Positions 1-7,348 of a stretch of DNA of 19,511 nt are shown one piece after another. The notes beneath the pieces were generated by a model that worked only from the letters and a program-made list of their open reading frames with translations, ran no database searches and was not told where the DNA came from. The stretch covers positions 1-19,511 of the forward strand of contig CANGZO010000014.1 of the NCBI GenBank assembly GCA_947458305.1, in the 5' to 3' direction. Position 1 is the stretch's first letter; each line of letters starts with the position of its first letter. Position numbers and translations under genes: made by a program. This DNA comes from Comamonadaceae bacterium (lineage in GTDB: Bacteria; Pseudomonadota; Gammaproteobacteria; Burkholderiales; Burkholderiaceae_C).

Positions 1-620
1 GAACGAAAAACCAGCAGCACCATGAGACGGTCATGATCCGTTCGTGTCTGCGTTATTCCGGCCTGCTCGCGCACAACCGAACGACTGCCATCACAACCGA
101 TCACATATTTCGCTCGTAACTTTCTTCGCCCAGTGCCTTGACGTTCGGTTAATACAAGCTCAACGCCTTCATCATCCTGCAAGACGGACTGGGCACTCCA
201 ACCATAGATCGTCTCGATTTTGGGTAACTCGGCCGCACGCTTCCTCAGCACCGCCTCTGTAGCGTACTGGGGCAAACGCTCGTTGGCTGCATAGTAATAA
301 GGCTTGACAAGGTCACGCTGTAACCAGTCATAAGAGTACTCACCCAGCAACGTCCCATAGGATGTCAAACCACCGATCCCGTACTCTGGCGGAATCGTTC
401 GCGCAGCACGAAGTTGCTTCTCAGCGCCCCAAGCGTGGAAATGCTCCATCGTCCTCTGGGTCAGGTTTTGGCCTTTGGGGATGGGTTGCGGCTGAATGTA
501 ACGCTCAACCACAACGCATCGAACGCCCCGCTGCCCAAGGTCAATGGCCATCCCCATACCCACGGGGCCACCCCCCACAATCACAACATCAGTCGTTTCC
601 ATCATCTGACAATCACTCAT
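1..620 (-). CDS. FAD-dependent aromatic monooxygenase, N-terminal part (runs off the left edge)
   Basis: The minus strand is open from an ATG at 620 to the window edge, giving 206 codons of an incomplete protein. It begins MSDCQMMETTDVVIVGGGPV, so a Rossmann FAD-binding GxGxxG motif lies at about residues 13-25 and a beta-strand-ending acid follows in VVVERY. A second class A flavoprotein hallmark, VIGCDGSRSVVR (the DG motif that contacts FAD and NAD(P)H), lies near residue 180. This places it with the MhpA/PheA/TfdB family, which hydroxylates phenolic or other aromatic substrates with NAD(P)H and O2 in the cytoplasm. The substrate-binding half lies outside the window, so the substrate cannot be told. 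ATGs at 605 and 602 are alternative starts, but no strong ribosome site favours them. It is divergent from the LysR gene at 782, a usual arrangement for a LysR target. Confidence 0.88.
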   Translation of the reverse strand, partial: MSDCQMMETTDVVIVGGGPVGMGMAIDLGQRGVRCVVVERYIQPQPIPKGQNLTQRTMEHFHAWGAEKQLRAARTIPPEYGIGGLTSYGTLLGEYSYDWLQRDLVKPYYYAANERLPQYATEAVLRKRAAELPKIETIYGWSAQSVLQDDEGVELVLTERQGTGRRKLRAKYVIGCDGSRSVVREQAGITQTRTDHDRLMVLLVFR

Positions 621-637
621 TTCATTGACTTTAATTC

Positions 638-653
638 TGCGAAATCTTTCGCA
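638..653. promoter_or_regulatory. Perfect dyad upstream of the monooxygenase
   Basis: TGCGAAA-TC-TTTCGCA is a perfect 7-base inverted repeat with a 2-base centre, 17 bases upstream of the monooxygenase ATG at 620. It is a candidate operator for the divergent LysR regulator or another repressor. Assignment to a protein is inference. Confidence 0.4.
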
Positions 654-695
654 TTTACCACTGCGGACGAAGCGCAATTGTTTTTTGCTAAAAGA

Positions 696-710
696 CAAAA
701 TTCAATTTTG
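696..710. promoter_or_regulatory. Perfect AT-rich dyad between monooxygenase and lysR
   Basis: CAAAATT-C-AATTTTG is a perfect 15-base inverted repeat near the middle of the divergent spacer. Its length and A/T-rich arms resemble LysR-type recognition sites, which often show dyads of about 15 bases. On the minus strand its right side overlaps a weak TTGAAT-N17-AACAAT promoter candidate for the monooxygenase. Confidence 0.4.
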
Positions 711-755
711 ATTTCTAGGTTTGCTTCTTTCGAGATTCCATTAAACTCGACATTC

Positions 756-765
756 ATTGATCAAT
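756..765. promoter_or_regulatory. Palindrome ATTGATCAAT upstream of lysR
   Basis: This perfect 10-base palindrome lies 16 bases upstream of the LysR start at 782, where a bound regulator could block its own transcription or translation. Short A/T-rich palindromes also occur by chance, so support is modest. Confidence 0.25.
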
Positions 766-781
766 CAAACTGAAGTTATTC

Positions 782-1735
782 ATGCATGCATCAGAAAAGC
801 TTATGCATTTAAGTAGCCGACAATTGATGGCTTTTCTTGAGGTTGTTCGTCTTCGCAGCATCTCAAAAGCTGCTGAATGCATCCCCATGTCACAGTCGGG
901 CATGAGCATGTTGATCAAGGAATTGGAGGATCAGATTGGGGCCCGTTTGTTCGACCGCAATCCACGGTCCGTGACGCTCACCGACTCAGGTCGCGAACTC
1001 CTACCTGTGGCGCAGCGGATCGTTCAGGAATTGCGAGACCTTGGCTCGGCAATTCAAGGAACCGAAGCAGCCCATAGGTCAAGTCTTCACGTCGCAGCGA
1101 CACCCATGGTATCAATGAGCCTACTGCCCGACATCATTCGAGAATTCACAAAATCGAACCCACAAGTTGACATCACACTTGCCGATGCAGACGTCCATGC
1201 TGTACGGCAGAGCGTTCTGGATGGTGATGCAGACATTGGCCTGGGCTTCTTCGTCAAGCCTGCCGTTGGACTTTTGCGACAGCCTCTGTGCCGGTTTCGC
1301 CTGATGTGCATCAGTCCACCTGTATCAAACAATAGCCTTCATGTCTCGTCTCGAACCTGGTCTAGCCTTCGTGATCTTTCACTGATTGGATTGCCTGCGG
1401 ATAACCCGATCCAATCACTTGTGGAGTCTCATCTAGCCACAAACGGGGAGGAACGCAAACAACGCCAAGTGGTGAACTTCATCGGCACTGTGATTGCTAT
1501 GGTTCGAGCCGGATTGGGTCATGCCATCATCCCTTCATTTGCAATTGAGGAATGCAAGCGGCATGGTTTGCAAATCAGCATGCTGACAACACCTGTCGTC
1601 AATCTGGATCTCTACCTCGTCTCTCGCAGAGGCACCCAAGCAAAGTCAACATCTTTGGATTTCACGGCTCGCCTTAAAGCTACTGCAGCCAAGCTGGCTG
1701 CCCCCAACCCGAAAATTCACACAACCCGCAAGTAG
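782..1735 (+). CDS. LysR-family transcriptional regulator
   Basis: A 317-residue protein of normal LysR length and the only plus-strand gene recognised here. Residues ~10-68 form the winged helix-turn-helix: SSRQLMAFLEVV, then SISKAAECIPMSQSGMSMLI as the recognition region, then ARLFDRNPRSVTLTDSGREL, the classic LysR wing. Residues ~95-305 match the periplasmic-binding-protein-like effector domain (for example DADIGLGFFV and GLGHAIIPSFAI). It should bind DNA as a tetramer and respond to a small inducer, probably a substrate or intermediate of a neighbouring pathway. The start at 782 has GAAG six bases upstream; the ATG at 803 is possible but would remove only seven residues. It is divergent from the monooxygenase, its most likely target, and ends 10 bases before the end of the convergent Bug gene. 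No terminator hairpin is visible there. Confidence 0.93.
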   Translation: MHASEKLMHLSSRQLMAFLEVVRLRSISKAAECIPMSQSGMSMLIKELEDQIGARLFDRNPRSVTLTDSGRELLPVAQRIVQELRDLGSAIQGTEAAHRSSLHVAATPMVSMSLLPDIIREFTKSNPQVDITLADADVHAVRQSVLDGDADIGLGFFVKPAVGLLRQPLCRFRLMCISPPVSNNSLHVSSRTWSSLRDLSLIGLPADNPIQSLVESHLATNGEERKQRQVVNFIGTVIAMVRAGLGHAIIPSFAIEECKRHGLQISMLTTPVVNLDLYLVSRRGTQAKSTSLDFTARLKATAAKLAAPNPKIHTTRK

Positions 1736-1745
1736 GCAGGCAAGT

Positions 1746-2738
1746 TCACTGAGGCAAGATTTTCTGCTCTTGGATCAGTCGCTCCCACTTGGCGAAGTCA
1801 TCGCGTTGGGTACGTGCCAATCCTTGCGGGGAGCCAGGAACCGGCTCCATGCCCAGAACGTTCAAGCGCTCACGAACGTCGGCCATAGAAAGAATAGCCC
1901 GCAAATGTTGGTTCATCGCGTTCACTGCGGTCTCTGGCGTGCCAGCCGGCGCATACAACGCCAGCCAACCAACTCCTTCTACTCCAGTCCCTGTCGCCTC
2001 TATGAGCGTCGGAACATCGGGCAGTTGAGGCGCCCGCTGTGTTCCGGTTACGGCAATGATCTTCAATTTTCCCGCTTGAACCAGCGGCAAGGTTGAGGCC
2101 AAAACGTCGAACATCACCTGGATCTGCCCACCCATCAAGTCGGTGCGAGCCTGTGCTTCGGACGCATATCCAATCCAGGTCAGATCGGCGCCTGCGCGCT
2201 GGCGCAAAAGTTGTCCAGACAGAAAGGGTACTCCGCCTCGCCCGCCAACACTGGCATAGTTGATACGACCCGATTGTTGCTTAGACAGCGCAATCAATTC
2301 TTTCACGCTGTTTACGCCTAGCGTAGGGGATACGGTCATCACCACCACGTTGTTGACGAGCATGGACACCGGCAAGAAGTCCTTTACCGGGTCGTATGGA
2401 AGGCGTGCATTGAAGTGCGGGTTAATGGTCATGATGCCGGCATTGCCAAGCAAGAAGGTATGGCCATCGGTCGCCGATTTCACAGCCACTGCGGCGATCC
2501 CGCCATCTGCACCAGGCCTCGTATCCACCACCACAGGCTGGCCCGTGCGAGCTTGGAGTTTGTCGCTGATCAAGCGTGCCATCACTTCCACTGCGGACCC
2601 GCCAGGCGCAGGTACAACAATTTTGATCGGCTTGTCTGGCCAATTTTGGGCGCCAACTGAGAAAGGTAAAACACTGCACATCAATGCAGCTGCCATCAGG
2701 ATCGATCGGCGACTGTTTTTTTGAATTGCGTAGATCAT
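1746..2738 (-). CDS. Bug/TctC-type periplasmic solute receptor (orphan)
   Basis: The product is a 330-residue tripartite tricarboxylate transporter receptor of the Bug family. A signal peptide spans about residues 1-30 (two arginines, hydrophobic core, likely cut after VGA before QNWPDKPIK). The mature protein starts with the typical WPDKPIKIVVPAPGGSAVEV, and later has the Bug landmarks PYDPVKDFLPVS, INYASVGGRGG, MGGQIQVMFD and GTQRAPQLPDVPTLIE. Such proteins bind organic anions, often carboxylates, in the periplasm. The start at 2738 is preferred over an upstream in-frame codon at 2768 because AAAGGAAA sits four bases before it and the signal peptide then begins normally. No TctA or TctB gene is adjacent, so it may share the membrane subunits encoded at 11866-13839, or act as a sensor as some Bug proteins do. 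The N-terminal SRRSIL is Tat-like, but the export route is uncertain. Confidence 0.92.
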   Translation of the reverse strand: MIYAIQKNSRRSILMAAALMCSVLPFSVGAQNWPDKPIKIVVPAPGGSAVEVMARLISDKLQARTGQPVVVDTRPGADGGIAAVAVKSATDGHTFLLGNAGIMTINPHFNARLPYDPVKDFLPVSMLVNNVVVMTVSPTLGVNSVKELIALSKQQSGRINYASVGGRGGVPFLSGQLLRQRAGADLTWIGYASEAQARTDLMGGQIQVMFDVLASTLPLVQAGKLKIIAVTGTQRAPQLPDVPTLIEATGTGVEGVGWLALYAPAGTPETAVNAMNQHLRAILSMADVRERLNVLGMEPVPGSPQGLARTQRDDFAKWERLIQEQKILPQ

Positions 2739-2742
2739 GCGG

Positions 2743-2750
2743 TTTCCTTT
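2743..2750 (-). promoter_or_regulatory. Ribosome binding site deciding the Bug start
   Basis: AAAGGAAA on the minus strand lies four bases upstream of the ATG at 2738. It fixes that codon as the start rather than the in-frame codon ten residues upstream. Confidence 0.6.
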
Positions 2751-2830
2751 TTCCGTTTCAGCTGTCACATCAAATTAAGATTACAAAACTTGTCAAATTC
2801 CAGAAGCGATTAGAGTTGACAGGCATCCAT

Positions 2831-2854
2831 TCATCAAACGCAACTTGTTGATGA
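2831..2854. promoter_or_regulatory. Inverted repeat in the leader of the orphan Bug gene
   Basis: TCATCAA-N10-TTGATGA is a perfect 7-base inverted repeat about 93 bases upstream of the Bug start. On the minus strand it lies just downstream of a weak TTGAAC-N17-TGAAAT promoter candidate, so it could be an operator near the transcription start. A consensus-like TTGACA occurs at 2791-2796, but no good -10 follows it. Confidence 0.4.
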
Positions 2855-2861
2855 TTTCATG

Positions 2862-2879
2862 AAAAAAACTGATGCAGTT
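2862..2879 (-). terminator. Weak intrinsic-terminator-like hairpin after the VOC gene
   Basis: On the minus strand AACTG-CAT-CAGTT forms a 5-base stem with a 3-base loop, and the T run continues for seven Ts in all (two of them inside the stem). It lies about 64 bases after the VOC stop. The T-tract is right but the stem is short and low in GC, so it may be inefficient or fortuitous. Confidence 0.3.
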
Positions 2880-2942
2880 CAATAGCTATCCGTCTGTGCT
2901 TTTTTCGCATTCATACGCTACCGATGACGTTAGGCGTGATTC

Positions 2943-3389
2943 TCACTGACCGCCAATCAACTCAAGCGTAAAACCATGCTGATCTCGAACATAGGTCACG
3001 CATCGGCCGGCAAATGGTCCGCCAGGCAGGGTCAGGATTCGGCCAGAAACGGCGAAGCCGAACCTCTCAATCGCCTGGGTCGTTTCCGACACGGACTCCA
3101 CCTCCAGCGCGAGGTGCGCGCCGCCGATATCGCAAGGTCGAGGCGCCATGGATGTCGCACTTTCAGGTGCGCTGTATTCCAGCAACTCCACCACATGCCC
3201 GCCCGGAAGCGTCACCATGGCCACACGGGCCTGCGCGCCTTCAACGCCTGTGATGTGCCCCAGCGTGTCACCAACCGGTATCTGCCGGATCTCGCCAGCT
3301 TGGGCGCTCAGGCATTGGCTAAATAAGGCCAGCATTTGCTCCAGGTCATGAACCGTGAGCCCCGTGTGGATCGTGCGAAGAACAGCCAT
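2943..3389 (-). CDS. VOC-superfamily protein (glyoxalase/dioxygenase fold)
   Basis: A 148-residue protein with the two beta-alpha-beta-beta-beta modules of the vicinal oxygen chelate fold. It starts MAVLRTIHTGLTVHDLEQ, with GGHVVELLEY at residues 63-72, GGAHLALEVES at 89-99 and HGFTLELIGG at 138-147. The metal-ligand positions appear intact: His8, Glu68 or Glu71, His92 and Glu143. VOC proteins include isomerases, epimerases, lyases and extradiol dioxygenases; nothing here fixes the reaction. GAAGGAAA upstream of the ATG is a good ribosome site, and it lies in the 18-base gap after the aldehyde dehydrogenase, so the two are almost surely co-transcribed. It is the last gene of the porin-led unit. 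Confidence 0.85.
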   Translation of the reverse strand: MAVLRTIHTGLTVHDLEQMLALFSQCLSAQAGEIRQIPVGDTLGHITGVEGAQARVAMVTLPGGHVVELLEYSAPESATSMAPRPCDIGGAHLALEVESVSETTQAIERFGFAVSGRILTLPGGPFAGRCVTYVRDQHGFTLELIGGQ

Positions 3390-3407
3390 GGTTTTCCTTC
3401 AAATCAA

Positions 3408-4862
3408 TCAACGCACCGCGCCGATGGGTTGGCTTTCCCAGTAAACGTGCTTGGTGCTGAGGAAATCGTTCAGTCCTTCCACACCATGCAAGCGGCCATA
3501 GCCACTTTCCCGAAAGCCGCCGGTCTCGGCCTCGGGGAAAAGTTTGTTGTGGGTGTTCATCCAGACGGTGCCCGATTTCAATTCACGCGCCATGGCCTGC
3601 CCAGCGGCGCGATCGCTCGTCCATACGCTGGCTGCCAAGCCATAGCGTGTGGCGTTGGCGCGCGCAATCGCATCGTCCTGATCGCGGTAGCGCTCGATCA
3701 CCAGAACTGGCCCGAAGAGCTCCTCCTGGATGTACTTGGAAGACAGGTCAGACACTTCCACCAAGGTGGGCGAGACAAACGCGCCCTGGCTCAGGGGGCC
3801 AGTCGGGACACCGCCCTGTAGCCAGACTTTTCCGTGTTGCGAAGCCTCGGTTGCCAAACGGGCTAGGCGGTCACGGTTGGCGTGGTCAATCAAAGGACCC
3901 AATTGCGAGTTGGGCTCATGCCCAGGCCCGATCACCAGGCTGTTTAAACGTTCGGCAAGCGCTGCGGCGGTCTCGTCAAATTGGCTATCGTGGACGAGCA
4001 CCCGCGCAATGGCCGTGCATTGCTGTCCAGCCATGGGCAGGGCGCCAGCGACCAAACCGGTCAAGGTCGACACCAGCGGGGCGTCGGGCAACACGATGGC
4101 TGGCGCCTTTCCGCCGAGTTCCAGCGACAGACGTTTCAGCGTACCCGACGCATCAGCGGCAATTCTTTTGCCAGTAGCAGAAGAGCCGGTGAAACTGATG
4201 ACGTCGATATGCGGGGACTGGCTGATGGCACGCCCGATGTCCGCACCCGACTCCGTGAACGAACAGACCACGCCTGAAGGCAGGCCTGCGATGGAGGTCA
4301 GACACTCCAGTGTCAGTTGGTTCACCAGGGCGGTCTGGTGCGCTGCCTTGATCACCACCGTGCAACCTGCAGCCAAGGCTGGCGCCAGAGATCGAATGAG
4401 CAGAATCACCGGCGCATTCCATGGAACGATGATGCCAGCCACGCCAGCAGGTTCACGGCTGAGCTGCGAATAGCACCCGTTGTCGATCTCGGCCACACGC
4501 CCCCACAGGTTGCGCGCCAAACCCGCATAAAAGCGCAGTTCAGACACGGCGGTAGCGATTTCGCCACGCGCTTCGCGTGTCAGCTTGCCATTGAGTGTCA
4601 CCAGCCAACGCTCGATCTCGGGCGCGCGCGCTTGCAGGTTGGCCGCAAACTCCAGCAACACCGCCTCACGCAGGCGCGGGCTGCGCGACCAAGCGCCATG
4701 GTCAAAGGCTTGGCGAGCCGCACCGATGGCCGTCAAGGCATCGTCAAGGGATGCCTCGCTGTACTGGGCAGCGTGTTCGCCATTCGCCGGGTTGATGCAG
4801 ATGCCAGGTTGGGCTGTCCCGACGGACCACATGCCGTCAAAATAATTCTTTGCTCTTTCCAC
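3408..4862 (-). CDS. NAD(P)-dependent aldehyde dehydrogenase (GTG start)
   Basis: A 484-residue protein of full ALDH-superfamily length. The cofactor and catalytic residues are visible: Asn149 in VPWNAPVILL, the FTGSSATGKRI turn at ~224-233, the general base Glu248 in LELGGKAP and the nucleophile Cys282 in MAGQQCTAIARVLV. The family oxidises an aldehyde to its acid in the cytoplasm. The GQQC context and general sequence are nearest to betaine-aldehyde or aromatic-aldehyde type enzymes, but the substrate is unknown. Translation begins at GTG, supported by AAGGAG eight bases upstream (4871-4876) and the absence of a nearby ATG. It follows the sulfatase after 145 bases and precedes the VOC gene by 18. 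A second ALDH lies at 8572-10047; the two are clearly different subfamilies, not a recent duplication. Confidence 0.93.
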   Translation of the reverse strand: MERAKNYFDGMWSVGTAQPGICINPANGEHAAQYSEASLDDALTAIGAARQAFDHGAWSRSPRLREAVLLEFAANLQARAPEIERWLVTLNGKLTREARGEIATAVSELRFYAGLARNLWGRVAEIDNGCYSQLSREPAGVAGIIVPWNAPVILLIRSLAPALAAGCTVVIKAAHQTALVNQLTLECLTSIAGLPSGVVCSFTESGADIGRAISQSPHIDVISFTGSSATGKRIAADASGTLKRLSLELGGKAPAIVLPDAPLVSTLTGLVAGALPMAGQQCTAIARVLVHDSQFDETAAALAERLNSLVIGPGHEPNSQLGPLIDHANRDRLARLATEASQHGKVWLQGGVPTGPLSQGAFVSPTLVEVSDLSSKYIQEELFGPVLVIERYRDQDDAIARANATRYGLAASVWTSDRAAGQAMARELKSGTVWMNTHNKLFPEAETGGFRESGYGRLHGVEGLNDFLSTKHVYWESQPIGAVR

Positions 4863-4870
4863 TGTTTTGA

Positions 4871-4876
4871 CTCCTT
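4871..4876 (-). promoter_or_regulatory. Shine-Dalgarno AAGGAG fixing a GTG start
   Basis: AAGGAG on the minus strand, eight bases from the GTG at 4862, supports this non-ATG start for the aldehyde dehydrogenase. Confidence 0.65.
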
Positions 4877-4983
4877 GGATTTTCGATAAAGTTCACGGCC
4901 AGATCGGCGTCGTTCCGACCCAACATTGGATGGTGTGCGCGCAGATGAATTCGGTCTTCACTTCAGAACTGTTGATGAGTACT

Positions 4984-5003
4984 GGATGACCAGGGGATCA
5001 TCC
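4984..5003. other. Hairpin directly after the sulfatase stop
   Basis: GGATGA-N8-TCATCC is a perfect 6-base stem four bases beyond the sulfatase stop on the minus strand. There is no T-tract, so it is not a typical intrinsic terminator. It might stabilise the 3' end of the upstream message or partly separate sulfatase and ALDH expression. Confidence 0.25.
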
Positions 5004-5007
5004 GGCA

Positions 5008-6579
5008 TCACCAGGTTCCGTAATAGATCCCGTGCTCCTTGGCACGATCAGTTCGTTGCGCGACCTCGTCATCGCCCATGGTCAAGCGTGGATGTTGATC
5101 GTTGAGCCAAGAGTGCAGACGTTCGTCCAGACGCTGGCGCTCAGCCGCATAGCGTGGGTCTTTACCCAAGTCCACATATTCGTCCGGATCGTCTTCCAGG
5201 TTGAAAAGTTGCGGCGCGAAACCTTGCCAACGCACGTACTTCCATTGCCTCTCGCGAACCATCCAACCGCGGCATTCTCCAGGCTGACGATTGAGCAGCA
5301 GACGGGCGCGGCGGAATGAATAATCGATTTCCGCGAAAACGCAGTCACGCCAGTCTGTCGGACTGTCGCCATGAATCCAGGGCATCAGAGAACGCCCTTG
5401 GGTCCGGTCCAGCTTAGGTCGGATCTGCAATGCGTCCAGCGCGGTAGGCACCACGTCCACGGACTCGGCAAATGCTGTCACGCGATGACCCCGGGTGGCG
5501 TCAGCCTGCGGACGAGGATCAAACACCATCAGTGGCGATCGAATGACCTGATCATGGAACAAGTCCTTCTCGCCCAAATGGTGGTCGCCACCAAAGTCGC
5601 CATGGTCGTTGGTGAAGACGATGAGGGTGTGTTCGAGCTGCCCGTTATCTTTCAAGGCCTGGATGACACGGCCAATGTGATGGTCGAGCTGCTCGATCAG
5701 GCCCATGTAGACTGGCCGAACCTGGCGTACGACATCATCCCGCGCAAAAGTCTGTGACTCTTCCATCTGCATATAAGCCGCCACAACCGGATGTGGGTCG
5801 ATCAATTCACTCGCCCGCTTCTTCACTGGCAGCATGTCCTCTGGGCTATATCGCTGATGGTAGGGTGCAGGCGCCAAGTAGGGCCAATGCGGCTTCACAT
5901 AGGACAGGTGCAGCGCCCAAGGTTTTTGTCCTTGCTCAGCCAAATAGTTCAGGGCACATCCGGTGACATAGGCTGTCTCAGAGTGTTCCTCGGCCACGCG
6001 TGCGGGCAAGTGCAGGTTGCGCAAAAACCAGCCGCTGGCAGTTTCACCATCGGGTCCATCAGCCCCCACTACATGTTCTGTCCATGGGTCATCGCCCTTG
6101 TAGCCGTGGGCACGCAAATAGTCAGCATAGCCGCTCTTGGCGTCTGGCGGCCCGTGGCCCTCGATGCGGTCAACCTCCACAAAGCCACCGCTGGCATGGT
6201 GCAACCAAGTTGGTGAGCCCGGCGTCATGCCCAAGCGCTGCATGCCCGCCGTGTCGGCAATGACATGTGTTTTGCCAATCAAGTGCAGCTGTCGACCCGC
6301 ACCCGCCAGGTAGTCACCCAGGGTAGGCTGCTCCACAGGCAGCGGCACACGATTCCAGGTCACGCCGTGTGAGCCCACGTAGCGCCCGGTGTAATAGGAC
6401 ATACGAGACGGTCCACACACGCCTGCCTGCACAAATGCGGCGTCGAATCTGACGCTTCGAGCCGCCAATGCATCCAGGTTGGGTGTTCTGATGCTGGGGT
6501 GGCCATTGCAGGCCAGGTGGTCCCAGCGCAACTGGTCGCTCATCACGAACAGCAAGTTGCGCAGTGGTGCTTGGGTCAT
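5008..6579 (-). CDS. Formylglycine-type sulfatase / phosphonate monoester hydrolase
   Basis: A 523-residue alkaline-phosphatase-superfamily hydrolase. It opens with LLFVMSDQLRWDHLACNGHP, whose Asp15-Gln16 pair matches the metal ligands of phosphonate monoester hydrolases (PMH) rather than the Asp-Asp of classic sulfatases. The modification motif CGPSR starts at Cys55, which would become formylglycine, and is followed by MSYYTGRYVGSHG, very like PMH enzymes from rhizobia and Burkholderia. Other pieces are IGKTH (~101-105), YVKPHWP (~227-233) and FTNDHGDFGGDHH, with Asp325-His326 as the remaining metal ligands. PMHs are promiscuous and cleave phosphonate and phosphate esters and sulfate esters, so the physiological substrate is open; the ASST and TauE genes nearby hint at sulfur (inference). 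No signal peptide is seen, so it is probably cytosolic. Its start lies six bases after the SDR stop, with no strong ribosome site, suggesting translational coupling. No activating enzyme is encoded in the window. Confidence 0.93.
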   Translation of the reverse strand: MTQAPLRNLLFVMSDQLRWDHLACNGHPSIRTPNLDALAARSVRFDAAFVQAGVCGPSRMSYYTGRYVGSHGVTWNRVPLPVEQPTLGDYLAGAGRQLHLIGKTHVIADTAGMQRLGMTPGSPTWLHHASGGFVEVDRIEGHGPPDAKSGYADYLRAHGYKGDDPWTEHVVGADGPDGETASGWFLRNLHLPARVAEEHSETAYVTGCALNYLAEQGQKPWALHLSYVKPHWPYLAPAPYHQRYSPEDMLPVKKRASELIDPHPVVAAYMQMEESQTFARDDVVRQVRPVYMGLIEQLDHHIGRVIQALKDNGQLEHTLIVFTNDHGDFGGDHHLGEKDLFHDQVIRSPLMVFDPRPQADATRGHRVTAFAESVDVVPTALDALQIRPKLDRTQGRSLMPWIHGDSPTDWRDCVFAEIDYSFRRARLLLNRQPGECRGWMVRERQWKYVRWQGFAPQLFNLEDDPDEYVDLGKDPRYAAERQRLDERLHSWLNDQHPRLTMGDDEVAQRTDRAKEHGIYYGTW

Positions 6580-6585
6580 AGGAAC

Positions 6586-7347
6586 TTACACAAAGATGGC
6601 ACCACCCTCGACGCAGAGCGTCTGCCCAGTCATGAAAGCGGCATCGTCGCTTGCAAGAAAGCTCACTGTGCCTACCAAGTCGGCGGGCAACGCATCGCGT
6701 TGGATCGAGCGCGACTTTCGAATGGCCTCGCCAAACTTCGCCATATGGTCGTCATTTTTGAGTATCTGGTCTGAAAGCGTCAAACCCGGCGCCAGTGCGT
6801 TGGCGGTGATGTTCCAGGCACCCAACTCGCGTGCGAGGACGCGAGTGAAAGTGATAACGGCGCCTTTGCTGGTCACATAGTGGGCCATGTTGGACAGACC
6901 CTTGAGTGCCGACGTGGAAGCCACGTTGATGATCCGGCCCCATTGCTGGGCCTTCATATGCGGTGCCACAGCCTTGGCGCAGTTGAAGGGCCCAAGGGTG
7001 TTCACGCGCATGACGTTCATCCATTCGTCACCCGAATACTCCTCAAAAGGACGGTTCACCAGGGTCGAAAAGAGTGCCGCGTTGTTGATCAGGATGTCCA
7101 CGCCACCCATTTGCGCGGCGACAGCGGCAACAGCTTCGCGGACCGACACTTCATCTGCAACGTCCATGGTTACACCCATGCACCTCGCACCTGTTGCATC
7201 CAATTCAAGTGCAGCCTCCTGCGCGCCACGCAGGTCGCCTATGGCCACGCGAGCCCCATCAGCCAGCAGACGCTGCACGAAGGCACGGCCCAAACCTGTT
7301 GCGCCGCCGGTCACCAGTGCAGTGCGTCCTGCCAGTTTCATGGTCAT
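6586..7347 (-). CDS. SDR-family NAD(P)-dependent oxidoreductase
   Basis: A 253-residue classical short-chain dehydrogenase. The cofactor motif TGGATGLG is at residues 13-20, NNA is at 88-90, and the catalytic set is Asn116, Ser144 (INVASTS), Tyr157 and Lys161 (YVTSK). Asp38 after the second strand (AIGDLRG) predicts preference for NAD. Such enzymes interconvert alcohols and ketones or aldehydes in the cytosol; the substrate is not evident. The open frame extends to 7398 but the start is placed at 7347, where TGACATG leaves one base between the porin stop and the SDR ATG. That position also gives the normal short SDR N-terminus MTMKLAGRTALVTGG; the ATG at 7341 is an alternative. Ribosomes finishing the porin message probably re-initiate here. 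Confidence 0.92.
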   Translation of the reverse strand: MTMKLAGRTALVTGGATGLGRAFVQRLLADGARVAIGDLRGAQEAALELDATGARCMGVTMDVADEVSVREAVAAVAAQMGGVDILINNAALFSTLVNRPFEEYSGDEWMNVMRVNTLGPFNCAKAVAPHMKAQQWGRIINVASTSALKGLSNMAHYVTSKGAVITFTRVLARELGAWNITANALAPGLTLSDQILKNDDHMAKFGEAIRKSRSIQRDALPADLVGTVSFLASDDAAFMTGQTLCVEGGAIFV

Positions 7348-7348
7348 G

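Noticed and set aside
362..773. Two plus-strand open frames upstream of lysR
   Set aside because: They are antisense to the flavin monooxygenase, whose FAD motifs are clear on the minus strand, and run into the divergent promoter region.
3730..4473. A 247-codon plus-strand open frame opposite the first aldehyde dehydrogenase
   Set aside because: The minus strand there encodes a complete ALDH with all catalytic residues; the plus-strand translation has no recognisable domain and arises from GC-rich antisense codons.
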